From positions 39,331,167-39,395,166 of the forward strand of contig NC_081850.1 in assembly GCF_963259705.1 (NCBI RefSeq): a stretch of DNA of 64,000 bases, read 5' to 3'. Position numbers and translations under genes: made by a program. Below the pieces are notes generated by a model that was not told the DNA's origin, did not search any database, and worked only from the letters and a program-made list of their open reading frames with translations. This DNA comes from Myotis daubentonii (lineage: Eukaryota > Chordata > Mammalia > Chiroptera > Vespertilionidae). Of the stretch, positions 53,181 to 64,000 are shown in pieces (the first letter of the stretch is position 1; each line of letters opens with the position of its first letter).

Positions 53181-54500
53181 TCATTGGATATGTAATCTCT
53201 AATTGTAGCCATTCTCAGGTCACTGTCAGAACTTTTACCATATCTCCCCACTGTCTGTCATTTATTTAGCATTTTTCTTTAGAGTGAACTTTTTACCTTA
53301 GCATTGCCTTAAGCAGTATGCAGTGACTATACTCTTATATGCTTAATGCAATAGTCATACTTTTAAAATATGCATTAAAATAAATACAAACTTATATCAC
53401 ATTTTACAAGAATATGTACGAAAATAAATAAGCACCATCCACACAGCACCTAAAATTATCTTGTGAGTCACCGATGGTGTGAATAGCCTACACTGTGGAA
53501 CACTTCACTACAAATGGATACTACTTATGAACAGAAGGAACCAAAGCACAGCCCAGCAAAAACCTTGGTGTTTTCCCTGAAGTTACTAGATACATATTTT
53601 AAGCAAGTTGTGCAGCCACCTGGCAGCGTCTTAAAATCTATAGATTTGACTGACGGGTGTTGCAGGCTTACACTATTTTTTAAGTAACATGCTCCATTCT
53701 TTTGTTTTCTCCTGCTGATTTTTCAGCTGCTCAATCCCTCTTAATATTAATGCAGGAGTCAGGAAACCAAACCAGGGACAGAGGCAGCGCAGCTGCCTAG
53801 AGGTAGGAGGGCTGCCCCTGCAGGCTAATGGAGCATCAGCAGTTCTGGGAGAGGGCAGCCTCTTGACAGGCACAATGAACAGATTTCAGGAACGGAGAGT
53901 GGGGCACAGCTGGTCCACCTGATGAATCTTGTGCCAGTTTCCAAAAATAGCTCCCTCCCTGCTTGTCTTTAAAGTCTAAAGTTTTGCGGCAATAAGTATA
54001 TTTCTATGACATGGTTTTCAAATGTCAAGAGTCATCTATTAGGCTGTAAATAACTTGCAGGAGAAATAACACTGAGTCATTATTAACAAATAATATGCTT
54101 GTAGCTTCTGTTTAGGTGGCAGTTGGGGACATGTGAACAAAAGCGCTGGACTGGGCATGGGGAGGCGTATGTTAACTGCTCTGAAAACAAAGCAGGGGCC
54201 TGTCAAAGAAAACTGTCTCCTTCCCTCCCTTCAGGGTCCTTGACAGAGTCCTTTCCACTCCCACCCCTTCCTCCAGTCTGGGTTCTCCTTTGTTGTCAGG
54301 CACCCTCTCACCTGGATCAGGAGCTTCTGTAGCAGGTTCCGGGCCTCCTGCTTTAAAGATATTATATGTATACAATGGAAATAAGCGGGTGTGGTCTGGA
54401 TATTTCTTAAAGGTTAATAAAATGTTAGATCGTATTAACACAAAAGTTGTTTCCAGATCGAAGGAGCTAACATTATCCACACAGTGAAAAACTTTGTGCT
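53181..54500. other. No gene seen; GC-richer patches at 53750-53900 and 54100-54350
   Basis: No repeat recognised. The two GC-richer patches contain frames on both strands (65-111 residues) but no splice-supported exon, domain or retrocopy signature could be shown. The patches could be conserved regulatory sequence. Confidence 0.4.
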
Positions 54501-54504
54501 TAGT

Positions 54505-54890
54505 CATAGCCTCATAGTTTAAGTATCCTGCCTGTGATAGACTATAGTACCCAGAATTTCATCCACCACTAACTTGAGTATTATTGTGAAGATATTTTGT
54601 AGATGTGATTAACATCTACAATCAGTTGACTTTGAGTAATTTATCATCGATCACACAGGCCAGTGGGATTTACTGAATCGAGTAAAGGCCTTACGAGCAA
54701 AAACACGTCTTCTGAGAAAAAGAAATTCTGCCTCGAGACCACAGCATCAACTCCTGCTAGTTTCCAGCCTGCCAGAGCCTGCCCTATAGGTTTTGGACTG
54801 CCAGTACTGGCAATCACATACACAAATTCCTTTAAAAAAATCTATATATAATTTTGGTTCTGCTTCTCTGAAGAATCCTGGCTGATTCAC
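54505..54890 (+). mobile_element. ERVL/MaLR-type LTR, sense
   Basis: 'gtagatgtgattaacatcta', 'caatcagttgactttgagta', a 'gtttccagcctgccagagcc' block and the 3' module 'ggttctgcttctctgaagaa' with 'tcctggctgattcac' match LTRs of this group. The exact family was not resolved. Confidence 0.6.
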
Positions 54891-55324
54891 TATCCAAATG
54901 GAGCATGTGTAGAGGGATGTAGCTAAGACAGCAAGGAGTCTGGAAAACAGGAGGGTCTGGAAAACCGTATGGGAGGGTTGGTTGAGGTACCGGAGATATT
55001 TAGCCTAGAAGAAGGGTGTCTAAGTGTGTCTGACAGCTGTCTTCATACATTTAAAGGTCTGAAATGTAGATGAGAGATCAGACTTGTACTGTGCTGCCTC
55101 AGAAAACAGAACTGGGACCTAAGGTTAGAAGTCACAGCAGGCAAGATTGGAGATCAATACACACAAGAGCTCACTAACCATTTGAGCTGGGTCAGCTCCC
55201 TCTAGAAGAAGTGAGCTCACAGGGACTGGCTTTCTAACAGAACTCTGATGAGTGGAAGGAAATTGTAAAAGAGACTCCCTGATTAGGCGAGAGGAAAGAG
55301 TGTGACCTAGAAGCACCCATCCAG
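54891..55324. other. No gene seen; unassigned sequence
   Basis: Purine-rich non-coding. Possibly an old L2 piece ('ctaaggttagaagtcacagc' region); not firm. Confidence 0.4.
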
Positions 55325-55560
55325 CTTGCCACTTCCATGACCATGGCTACCATTTACTGCATACTTCCTACGAGCCAGGCACTGTGCTCAGTACTTCATA
55401 TATTTGATTTTACTGCATCATTCTTTCAACTCCTAAGATGGGCCTAGTATCCTCATTTTAAAGACAGGAAAAAGAAGGCTCCTGGAAGGTCAGTAACTGG
55501 CCCAAAGTCATCCAGTAAGTTGATTTCAAAGCTAGGTTTCAATCCCAGGTCCACCTGACT
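55325..55560 (-). mobile_element. MIR SINE, antisense, nearly full length
   Basis: 'accatttactgcatacttcc', 'ccaggcactgtgctcagtac', 'gggcctagtatcctcatttt', 'gtcagtaactggcccaaagt' and 'gtttcaatcccaggtccacc' match antisense MIR closely. Confidence 0.9.
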
Positions 55561-55808
55561 CCCTAAGCTCTCCTGGGGAGCCACTGTGCTAGGAGGCAAC
55601 TTTCTGTGGAAACACAATTTTACCTTGTGATAGTAGGATTCGAAATCACAAGCATGAACCACAACCTTTAGCACATATAACCTAATTACATATTAGTGTA
55701 TCTGCCTTCAGTTCAAGGTGGTAAATTTATCTGTGATGGGGCCATGCTTTATTTGTCAAAGCACTGAAAGTGAATGAAACATATTCTCTCATTACAAATA
55801 AATACTGG

Positions 55809-56040
55809 CCCTAGCTGGTTTGGCTCACTGGATGGAGCATCGGCCTGCAGAGTGAAGGGTCCCGGGTTCGATTCTGGTCAAGGGCATATACCTTGGTTGC
55901 AGGCACATCCCCAGTAGGGTGTATGCAGGAGGCAGCTGATTGATGTTTCTCTCTCATTGATGTTTCTGGCTCTCTATCTCTCTCCCTTCCTCTCTGTAAG
56001 AAATCAATAAAATATATTTAAAAAAATTAAAAAGTACAAA
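55809..56040 (+). mobile_element. VES SINE, full length, 13-bp target duplication
   Basis: tRNA-like head 'ccctagctggtttggctcac' with B-box region 'gggttcgattc' (the canonical GGTTCGANTCC core is largely intact), C/T-rich tail, 'gaaatcaataaaatatattt' and an A-rich end. Flanked by 'aaataaatactgg' at 55796-55808 and 56041-56053. Of the copies here it keeps the best pol III promoter boxes. Confidence 0.95.
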
Positions 56041-56053
56041 AAATAAATACTGG

Positions 56054-56480
56054 TTGACCACAGGTATCAGTAACCTAGGAACAGAGTTGAGGAAAAGACA
56101 GACACAATCCTGGTCCTGTCAAGAAACTTAAATCTAAAGAAAAGACAAGTATTAAATTAAAATGTAATGATAAGTATCTAATTACAATTGTCATCAATGC
56201 TGAGAAGGAGAGCAGAGTATTCTGAGAGAAACAAGTGGATCCTTATGTTGTCTGAAGGGTCAGGGAAGATATTTTTCAATCAGTGATTGCCAGGGTAGGA
56301 GCTGAAGGATACACAGGGCCCAGCCAGGTGCAGTGTACAGAATGGCCCAGAACCGAAACCACTTAGACAATTAGAAGCAGTGAAAGAAGGCCAGTGTGGC
56401 TGACATCTTGTGAACAGGAGGGCAGTGTCATAAGATTGGCTGGAGAGGCAGACAGAGGCCACTACATGCAGGGCCATGCA
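56054..56480 (-). mobile_element. L2 LINE fragment, antisense
   Basis: 'ggaagatatttttcaatcag', 'gtaggagctgaaggatacac', 'gaaagaaggccagtgtggct' and 'ttggctggagaggcagacag' match the reversed L2 region upstream of its 3' end. The 65-residue antisense frame at 56280-56477 lies in this relic. Confidence 0.6.
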
Positions 56481-56769
56481 GAATATGTTATCTTCTTAAA
56501 TGAATAAGGATGGAGATAACTTGGTGGCTTAGAACATCCCAATCATATAATCCTGAAATGCAACTGCACCTGGGGTTTGGGCAGTGTGTGGAAGAGTCAG
56601 CATAGCAGACCTGAGATGGCTATCCCTAGAAAGTCTTCTTTGCAAGGTTCATCCCTGAATGGTATCAGGGCACTTGGAAACTGAGAATGTTCCTACCAAT
56701 CCCAGAACCAATAAGAGTGGCTCTCTGTGCCTAACCTAACCTTTTTTTTTTTTAGGAGTTGGGAATTTT

Positions 56770-57073
56770 GGTTTGTGCTCAGCAGAACTACCAGTTGCTA
56801 TGATGCGCACTGATCACCAGGGGGCAGATGCTCAATGCGGGAGCTACCCCATGATAGTCAGTGCACTCCCACAGGGGGAGCACTGCTCAGTCAGAGCCAG
56901 GCTCGTGGCTGGCAAGCACTAAGGATGTCTGACTGATGGCTTAGGCCCATGGAGAGCGGGCCTAAGCTGTCAATTGGACATCCCCCAAGAGCTCCTAGAC
57001 TGCTAGAGGGTGCAGGCTGGGCTGAGGGACCCCTCCCCCACAAGTGCATGAATTTCATGCCCCGGGCCTCTAG
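56770..57073 (+). mobile_element. Helitron, 5' end truncated or decayed
   Basis: Ends 'ccccgggcctctag' before T with the hairpin pair 'tgcatgaatttcatgc'. The interior follows the HeliBat pattern ('gatcaccagggggcagatgc', 'gtgcactcccacagggggag') closely related to the elements at 41430 and 41895. The TC...ATAATAAAAG start is missing; sequence before 56785 is not Helitron-like. Confidence 0.87.
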
Positions 57074-57905
57074 TGAAAATATAAAGACATACACCAACTT
57101 TCAATGATGATTCATAATAAATATTAAATAGTTACTGGGGTCCCTAGTGCCACTACCCTGGATTTGCCATTTTACCTTCAGGAGTTCAGAAAGCCAACTT
57201 TGTAATGCTCTACACTTTTAATCTATCTGCCCTTTATTAAAATGCAGAACGTGTTAATAAGTCTAATAAGGTAGTCTTAAGGGCACTTCAGTTTTATATC
57301 TTTATGCTAAGCCAGCCAAAGTTCTGGTTGGAATGGTCTTTTATTTTATGCTTTCAACTTATTATTCAAGACCAGGCAAAAAATAGTCATTTCTTTGTAT
57401 TTTATATTCTGCTAAGTACAAGGACTATCAAAATAAACATATTAGAAAACTACATAAAAGTGAATTTTATAAAATATATGCCAGCTTCACTATAGCCGTG
57501 AATAATTACAACTGTCAATTTTGCTTACTAAATACTTCTGTTTTTTTCAGTAAATGAAGATTCAATACACTTACTCTGATGTTCCCAGAGAGAAAAACAG
57601 CAATGAAATATTGATGAGATAAGAACTGGCACACACACACAAAAAAAATAGACCTGGCACAGAATCAAACAATTCTACTGGTCTTCTAGCTCTGGAACCC
57701 AGCCATTCTGGTCATATTATCGAAGCAGGTCTGAGTTCCTATCACACAGCACTTACTCTGCCCCATGAACTGCCTCTTGGGAGACTACTAACTCTCTTAA
57801 ACTTGACATCTCTGGGAAGCTTGGCATTCTATTCTTGTGGGCATTCTCATTAATGTGAATCAATAAAATGTCTTCACTTTTGCTGTGTACAGTTGGAATT
57901 ATTTT
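57074..57905. other. No gene seen; unassigned sequence
   Basis: AT-rich non-coding, no repeat recognised. Confidence 0.45.
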
Positions 57906-57909
57906 GTGA

Positions 57910-58560
57910 AATCAATAAATATTTATTACAATCAATAATATTATTCATGCAAGGCATGTGCCATATCCTAAAGGTGACCCAGTCCTTGATGTCTAGAAAC
58001 TGTCAGCCTTAGGTGTGTAATCGCATGTTGCAATACAATGAAGCGATAAGAGAACTGTGTTGTTAAGTAAGAAATACTGATTAATATCATGATGTTAGAA
58101 AGGAAAGAAACATTTGTGGATCTAAACAACTGTACAGGAAGGATCTACATTGAAATATGAGAATTAGAGGTATTCAATGCTGTAAGATAGTAGAGCAGTT
58201 CTGATGGAGTTGATAATGTGCATAAACCCACACTCAGGAGACAACGAATAGAGTAAGATGGCTGAAGAGAGGGTGTGTTTAAGGAAATAGCTCAAGATAA
58301 GGCTTGGCAGGTAGACAGGAGCCAGGCTGAGGACAGCCTCAATGCAGTGTAGGAAGGCTGGCAATCCTCTGGCTGATGATGCAAGACCATCATAGGACAT
58401 TCTTTCAAGCTGACATTGTGGATGCTTAATCTGGAGGTGTGACATAAGAAGGACAAAATGGCAGAGAGACTGTAAGTCACTGAAATACAGTTCAGGGAAA
58501 GATCTGAAATGAAAGGGCAGCACAGCATGCCTACTGAAATGAGAAGAGCTCAAACTAGGT
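57910..58560 (-). mobile_element. L2 LINE 3' end, antisense
   Basis: 'aaatcaataaatatttatta', 'ggcatgtgccatatcctaaa', 'agtccttgatgtctagaaac' and 'cttggcaggtagacaggagc' follow the reversed L2 3' end over roughly 600 bp. The 129-residue antisense frame at 58164-58553 lies in it and has no recognised domain. Confidence 0.6.
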
Positions 58561-61345
58561 TGAAAACATAAGAAGGGAGGAAAGGTATGGGTATGATAAG
58601 CAAAATGAGGCCACAGCCAATAAACATTAAAAATTCTTAGAAAATGGAGCTCTCATAAAGAAATTTTAAAAAGTTAGTTTTAATAAACTTGTATAAAGTG
58701 CTGAGTTTCTAAGTCATACATTTAACATAACCCAAACAAAATAATCATTAGTGTAATTACTGATTTACTGTTATTCTTTTCTAGCCCATAATACTTTGCA
58801 AGCTGGAATCAAGTGCCTAGGGTAGGGTGTGGCATACTGGAATTGTTCAAAAACTGGAATTAATATGTAGGTATATTAATAAGAGGAGCTAGTTTGAGAA
58901 AAATGATAAATCAAGTTTTAAACAAGGTGAATTAGAAACAAAATGTCTAGCAAGAGTTGCTTATTTATAACACCCCTTAATGTGTTAGGGCTTGTAAGCA
59001 ATTGGTATATCAGATCTTTCATGATATTTTGTGGGTGACATTTGCCCAATCCCTATAATAATGAGCCCTGTCATAAAACTGGGTTTTACTGTAAGTGTAA
59101 TCACCCCCAAAGAATCTCAAAGCTAATAGATGAAGAAATCATGCTTAAGTAGGATTGTTAAGTAAGGGTGACTTTTTGTGCTAAATTATTAAACATGCCT
59201 CTAACTGGTTTAAAGTTTTTCAGGCTTATATTTTTTGAAGCCCTATTCCCTCTTAAGTCTCCATAAACTAGAAATCTTGCCACTTACAATTACGAAATGA
59301 ATCCCTCTTAAAAACCACTTCGATGAGTGAATGAACAAATGAATGAGTGAGTGAGAGCTCTGGACATGGAGATTAGAAGATCGTCTGTGCTCTAATACTG
59401 ATGGACTGATACCAACTGGCTAAGTCATAGTCCTACAGCCCATGCAATCACAGCATTCTGACCCAGTCATTCATCCTACATTTCTAAACAATGGGGCCAC
59501 TAAGGTATCCTAAATACTTTGAGGGTATATCATTAAGTTTAGTGAATTCATTTAAAAAAAAAAAAACACCGCACATTAAAAATATCTATTGATGCTCATA
59601 GCAAAATGTCTCTTACCTAAAAAAACATTCATCTTATCACCTCAATTACCTGAAGCTATTCTGGAACCCAGGAAATTAAGAAAAATAACCCAAATTCACA
59701 TAGCCTGTCTGTGACTGGCACACTGGAAAGAGTCAGAAATGATATCTAGAAGAGGGATAGTAAGGGAAAAGGTAAAATAAAAATGTAAGTGTAGACACAC
59801 AACGTGACTGAGCACAGAGTCTGGGACTTAAGGGTAGGAGACATGCTGCATGCGCATCAACACTTCTCTCGTGCACCGTGGTGACCCCCTGGTGCCTAGA
59901 GAACAGTGCTTGGCTTCCAAAGGGACAGAAATGTGTCACATATTTGAGAAATATTCCTACCCATGTGTTTCAAGTTAGAAGAAAATAAACTTTGACATTT
60001 TAAAGTTATAAAACTAAGTCTTGTGAAAAAATTCACTAAAGTATAATATTTTATATCCTGATGACAATAATATTGAAATAAGGCTTGGCTTTGTGACCTT
60101 TATTATTCAAAAAGTTGCAAACGTGCCTATGGCAGAGCTTGGCACTTACTACTCAGAACCTTAAGTTTCCTGAGAAACAAGGTCTGGTCTCATCTTCATA
60201 CCAGGAGACATAGTTCTAAGAAATGAATTCTGTACAAACTTTCCAAGAAATCTCCCATTAACTTGAGCTTTGAAATTGTAACAAACTCCATGACACAGAC
60301 CTTCCCAGACATAAATAATAGACTCTCTGCAAATGTTTTATAAATGGGTCTTGGCAGATGGGTGCTGTCTTTAAGTTGTTGCTGATACTTTTTGTGACAA
60401 CATGGGGCAGAGTGGCTCCCTCAGGGCCTTATATGTAGAGCAGGGTCACATTTGATGCTGTTGTCTAATTAACAACATCGAGATTGGGCATATAAAGACA
60501 AACACTGCTGATTAGCACTGAAGGATGTTGCATATTAAATCACTCTTTTCATAAGATGGGGAAATTACCACTGAACATAATTTATTCTTCAGGTCACCTA
60601 TTCCTACATAGCCTATCCTAAAGCTTCACCCCCTGCCAGTCTCCCCTGGCCCCTGTTCCCCTTTCATTTCATATCACCACAGTGTCCAGCTTTTATTCAT
60701 CTCTCTGCACCTAAACGTTAAGTCCTACAATCCATCCATTCATAGTGTTTAACAGATAAAGTTTGGAGAAACTCTTCCCTTCAGCTGATTTTAAGGGTTG
60801 GTGCTAGGGTGCCATATTTCAACCTATGAAAGCATTAAAGCAGTCCTGTCAGCCCCTGAAATTCCCGCAGTACAAAAGCACTCTGAAGATAGACGAGTGC
60901 ATACCTCAGAAGCTTAAAACCTGACAGTAATGTCAGTAGAGGTCAAGGATTCCTTTCAGTGGCCTGTGAAAAAACCGAAGGCAATGAACTTCTAGGTTAA
61001 TTAGACTGTGTACAGTATTTTTAAAATTATGTTTCTTTTTGACTAACAAAATAGGAGATAGATTTTGTAAAAAATTTGAAGGACAGAAAATCACTAAGCA
61101 AAAATAAAATTGCACATATTGCATGATCCATGGCCACTCTTGACATTTATCTTTTATCATTAAAACAGCTCAATGGTGTTTCTTCATTTTAGGGTTCATG
61201 TTGTTCAAATGCAGAAATTAGCAGGAAGAGAGCCAAGGTTACCTTCTCTTGTGTTTCATGAAAATGTGGATTTGTAAAAGCGCTGGTTGTCATTCTTCCA
61301 GTTGACATTAATCATCATTTCATGGAAAGAAATGGGACAGCATAA
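58561..61345. other. No gene seen; largely repeat-free
   Basis: 2.8 kb with no confident repeat, except a poly-A/C patch at 59555-59570 and a small (GAGT/GAAT)n patch near 59325-59355. The 60300-60540 section, including 'ttgtctaattaacaacatcg', looks like candidate conserved non-coding sequence; this is unproven. Confidence 0.45.
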
Positions 61346-61349
61346 TGAT

Positions 61350-61585
61350 GGAAAGCACAGTTTATGGAGCCAAACTGCTGGAGTTTGAATTTATAAATTC
61401 TGGCCATTTTAATTCATTACTCTGTACTTTATTTTCCTCATAAATAAAACAGGGATGATAATAATAACATTAATACCACTTACTAATGGAGTCATTATGA
61501 GAGTAAAATGAATATATAAAGTACTTGGAACAGCATCTAGCACAAAGTAAATGCTCAATTAACATTTTCTATTATGAAGATTACA
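61350..61585 (+). mobile_element. MIR SINE, sense, nearly full length
   Basis: 'cagtttatggagccaaactg', 'actctgtactttattttcct', 'ataaaacagggatgataata', 'gagtcattatgagagtaaaa' and 'gcacaaagtaaatgctcaat' give the full MIR order. Confidence 0.88.
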
Positions 61586-62225
61586 GATTTGGCAATGGTA
61601 CATCCATTTTCAAAGTCTCTAACTAGGCCATCTTCATATATTATTTCAGTCATGAAGAAGTCAATTACAAAATAATGAGATGCCCATATTCTAACCCCAC
61701 CCCTGCCACAAAGAATTCTGTGACCTTGGTAAGTCATTGCAATCCTTTGATCATTGTTTCATCGTTGGTGAAATAAGGGTGCAAGGTTATATTAGTGGTA
61801 GTTAATCATTTTAAGAAGCTCAGAAACTCTTTTGACACAGCACTTTGGTTATGATTTCAGGAAGTTTACTGTCCCTTGTAAGTTAAAGGTTCCCTTCTAG
61901 GGACCACAGGTTAAGAATCTTCATGTTATATGATCTCTGATGGGTTCCTCAAGCTCTAACATTCTGTTCCATTCTATAGGTATGGTTCAATTTTTATGAT
62001 TCCTGATCTGACTATGGTGGAAACAAAGAAAGGGATGAAAGTTAAGTTCAGGAAGCAATTCTTACTCACTAAAGAATTCATTGTTTTCTGTTACTGGAGA
62101 TTGTAAAGGTTTCCTATTTAAATCCCTTGCACATAAGTGCTTTCAACTTCTGGTGCACTCAGGTTTTGGGAATCCAACAGCACTTATTTATATGCTAATT
62201 TGTTACAGAGCTGTTGGCTTTCTCA
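61586..62225. other. No gene seen; unassigned sequence
   Basis: Non-coding. A possible MIR piece lies near 61700-61760 ('ctgtgaccttggtaagtcat'). Confidence 0.4.
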
Positions 62226-62229
62226 ATCC

Positions 62230-63330
62230 CAATATCCCAAATTTATAAAGGACTTATAAAACTCAACACCAAAAAACAAAAGAGAAATCCAATTTAAAGA
62301 ATAGGAAAAAAATCTGACTAGACACTTCTCCAAAGAGGACAAACAGCTGGCCAATAGCTATATGAAAACCTTCTCAACAGCACTATCAACAGAGAAATGC
62401 AAATTAAAGCCAGGGAGCGGGGGTGGGGGATAGGAACAGTGCGGAGGAGGTTAATAGATGGGAAGGGAGGACATCTATAATACTTTTAACAATACAGATA
62501 AATTAAAAACAAAAACCCACAATGAGATATCACCTCACGGTGTTCAGAATGTCTGTAATCAATAAATCAAAAAACAAGTGTTGGCGAGGATGTGGAGAAA
62601 AGGGAATCCTGGTGCACTGTTGGTTGGAATGCAGATTGGGGCAGCTACTGTGGAAAGAAGTATGCAAAAAATGGAACTGCTTTATGACCCAGCAATTCCA
62701 CTTCTGAACCACTAATTCAAAGGAATATATGCACCCCTATGTTCATTGCAGCATTATTTACAATAGCCAAGATTTGGAAGCAGCCTAAATGCCCAGAAAT
62801 AGATGAGTGGTAAGAAAGCTGTAGTACATTTACACATTGAAATACTATTTGGCTATAAAAAAAAAAAGGGAAATCTTACCTTTTACGACTGATGGATGGA
62901 CTTGGCGAGTATTATGCTAAGTGAAATGAGCCAGTCAGAGAAAGACAAGTACCATATGATTTCACTTATATGTGGAATCTAATTAACAAAATAAACAAAC
63001 AAACAAAAGAGAAACAGACTCATAGGTAGTAGAGAACAGACTAACAGCTCTTAGAGGGGAAGGGTGTTGGAGGCCTGGGTGAAAAAAGTAAAGGGACTAA
63101 ACAAATTAAAAAAAACACTCATAGACACAGACAACAGTATGGTGATTAACAGAGGAAAAAGAGGTTGAGGGGAGGTAGAAGAGGCTAAAGGGGAACAAAT
63201 GATGATGGATGGAGACTTGACTTGGAGCGGTGAACACACAGTTTCATATACAAATGATGTATTATAGAATTTTACAACTGAAACCTACATAATTTTATTA
63301 ACCAATGTCACCATACCAAGACACATCACA
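62230..63330 (+). mobile_element. L1 3' part, sense
   Basis: End of ORF2 and 3' untranslated region: 'ctggccaatagctatatgaa', 'tgttggcgaggatgtggaga', 'gacccagcaattccacttct', 'atttggaagcagcctaaatg', 'tgctaagtgaaatgagccag' and 'tttattaaccaatgtcacca'. Interrupted at 62404-62514 by a second, shorter L1 tail. The reading frame is broken by stops. It contains the single-copy form of the 35-bp unit expanded at 47731. Confidence 0.9.
62404..62514 (+). mobile_element. Short L1 3' tail nested in the L1
   Basis: 'agcgggggtgggggatagga', 'ggacatctataatactttta' and 'caatacagataaattaaaaa' are the last bases of a young bat L1, inserted between 'aaattaaa' and 'cacaatgagatatcacctca' of the older L1. A similar A-rich word on both sides fits a target duplication. 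Severely 5'-truncated. Confidence 0.75.
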
Positions 63331-63865
63331 ATTAAAATGCCAACAGTTAAAGACAAGGAGATAATCTTAAAAGCAGCAAGAGAAAAGCAGTTAGTTACCT
63401 ACAAGGGAGTACTCATAAGACTATCAGCTGATTTCTCAACAGAAACTTTGCAGGCCAGAAGGGAATGGTAAGAAATATTCAAAGCAATGAATAGCAAGGA
63501 CCTACAACCAAGAGTACTCTACCCAGCAAAGCTATCATTTAGAAATGAAGATCAGATAAACAGTTTCACAGACAAGAAAAAGCTAAAGGAGTACATCCCC
63601 ACCAAACCAGCATAAAATGTTGAAGGGTATTCTTTAAGAAGAGGAGGAAGAGGTGGAGGAGAAAAAGATGATAAAAATATGAACAATAAAATGGCAATAA
63701 ATAGATATCTATCAACAATTTAATCTAAAAAGAAAAATAAATGAACAAGAATCTAATGAACAAAATAAACTGATGAATAAAATAGAATCAGAGGCATGGA
63801 AACATGGAACAGACTGATGAATTTCAGAGGGAAGAAGGGTGTGGGATGTGAAGAGATTAACCAAA
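63331..63865 (+). mobile_element. L1-related fragment, sense
   Basis: 'aagcagcaagagaaaagcag', 'tttgcaggccagaagggaat', 'ctacaaccaagagtactcta' and 'cccagcaaagctatcattta' belong to a module common in mammalian L1 elements. It is followed by bat L1 3' sequence ('ggaacagactgatgaatttc'). It may be a separate insertion from the L1 just upstream. Confidence 0.6.
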
Positions 63866-64000
63866 GCTTTATTGTTGAGAGTATTACAGATGCCCCTCTT
63901 TCCCCCCTTCCCTTTACCCTCCTCAACCCTGTTCCCACCCTGCCCCAGGCCTTCACCACCCTATCATCTGTTTCCATAGGTAATACATATGTATATACAT
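63866..64000 (-). mobile_element. Young L1 3' tail, antisense, cut by the window edge
   Basis: Starts 'agctttattgttgagagtat' (reversed poly-A signal region), then 'gccccaggccttcaccaccc' and 'catctgtttccataggtaat', the reverse of the L1 tails at 1-298 and 50332-50637. The body extends beyond the right edge. Confidence 0.8.

Overview
This window is AT-rich, repeat-dense, non-coding nuclear DNA from a mammal, almost certainly a vesper bat (Vespertilionidae, Myotis-like). Three repeat signatures point there together: tRNA-derived VES SINEs (six or seven full or near-full copies plus fragments), abundant non-autonomous Helitrons of the HeliBat type (A^T target, 5' TC, 3' CTAG, subterminal hairpin), and SPIN-type hAT miniature elements. 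L1, L2, MIR, MER5 and MaLR relics are the usual placental background. No protein-coding gene, tRNA, rRNA, snRNA or CRISPR array can be supported. Every long open frame examined falls in a transposable element or a low-complexity tract and looks fortuitous. The window is either intergenic or lies within a large intron.

Layout. 1-9 kb: an L1 3' end cut by the window edge, an antisense MaLR LTR, MIR, L2 and MER5 relics, three dinucleotide microsatellites and a VES SINE at 9.2 kb. 9.4-13.3 kb: the longest stretch with no recognisable repeat. 13.3-17.6 kb: a SINE and old antisense L1. 17.6-21.8 kb: a decayed sense L1 broken by two Helitrons in opposite orientations, followed by a 1.47-kb Helitron with an unusual pyrimidine-rich core. 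24-29 kb: a VES SINE with a 16-bp target duplication, and an L1 3' end split by a 560-bp Helitron. 31-33.7 kb: VES, Helitron, VES. 35-42.4 kb is the densest DNA-transposon cluster: a TA-flanked Tigger-like MITE, MER5, SPIN, a TG...CA solo LTR with a 6-bp duplication, a second SPIN, and five Helitrons, three of them head to tail at one target site. 44-51 kb: antisense L1, an L1 with a 5' inversion that carries a second MITE copy and a 35-bp minisatellite, then a Helitron next to a young L1 tail. 51-58.6 kb: MaLR LTRs, MIR, two VES SINEs, L2 and a Helitron. 58.6-64 kb: mostly unique sequence, then sense and antisense L1 ends converging at the right edge.

The elements do not form a pathway or operon. 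What the window records is order of invasion: L2 and MIR first, then MER5, MaLR and older L1, then the vesper-bat wave of Helitrons, SPIN and MITEs with VES SINEs and younger L1. Nesting gives relative dates. Repeat identities were read by eye from remembered family consensus features, so subfamily names and outer boundaries are approximate unless a target-site duplication or diagnostic terminus is stated.
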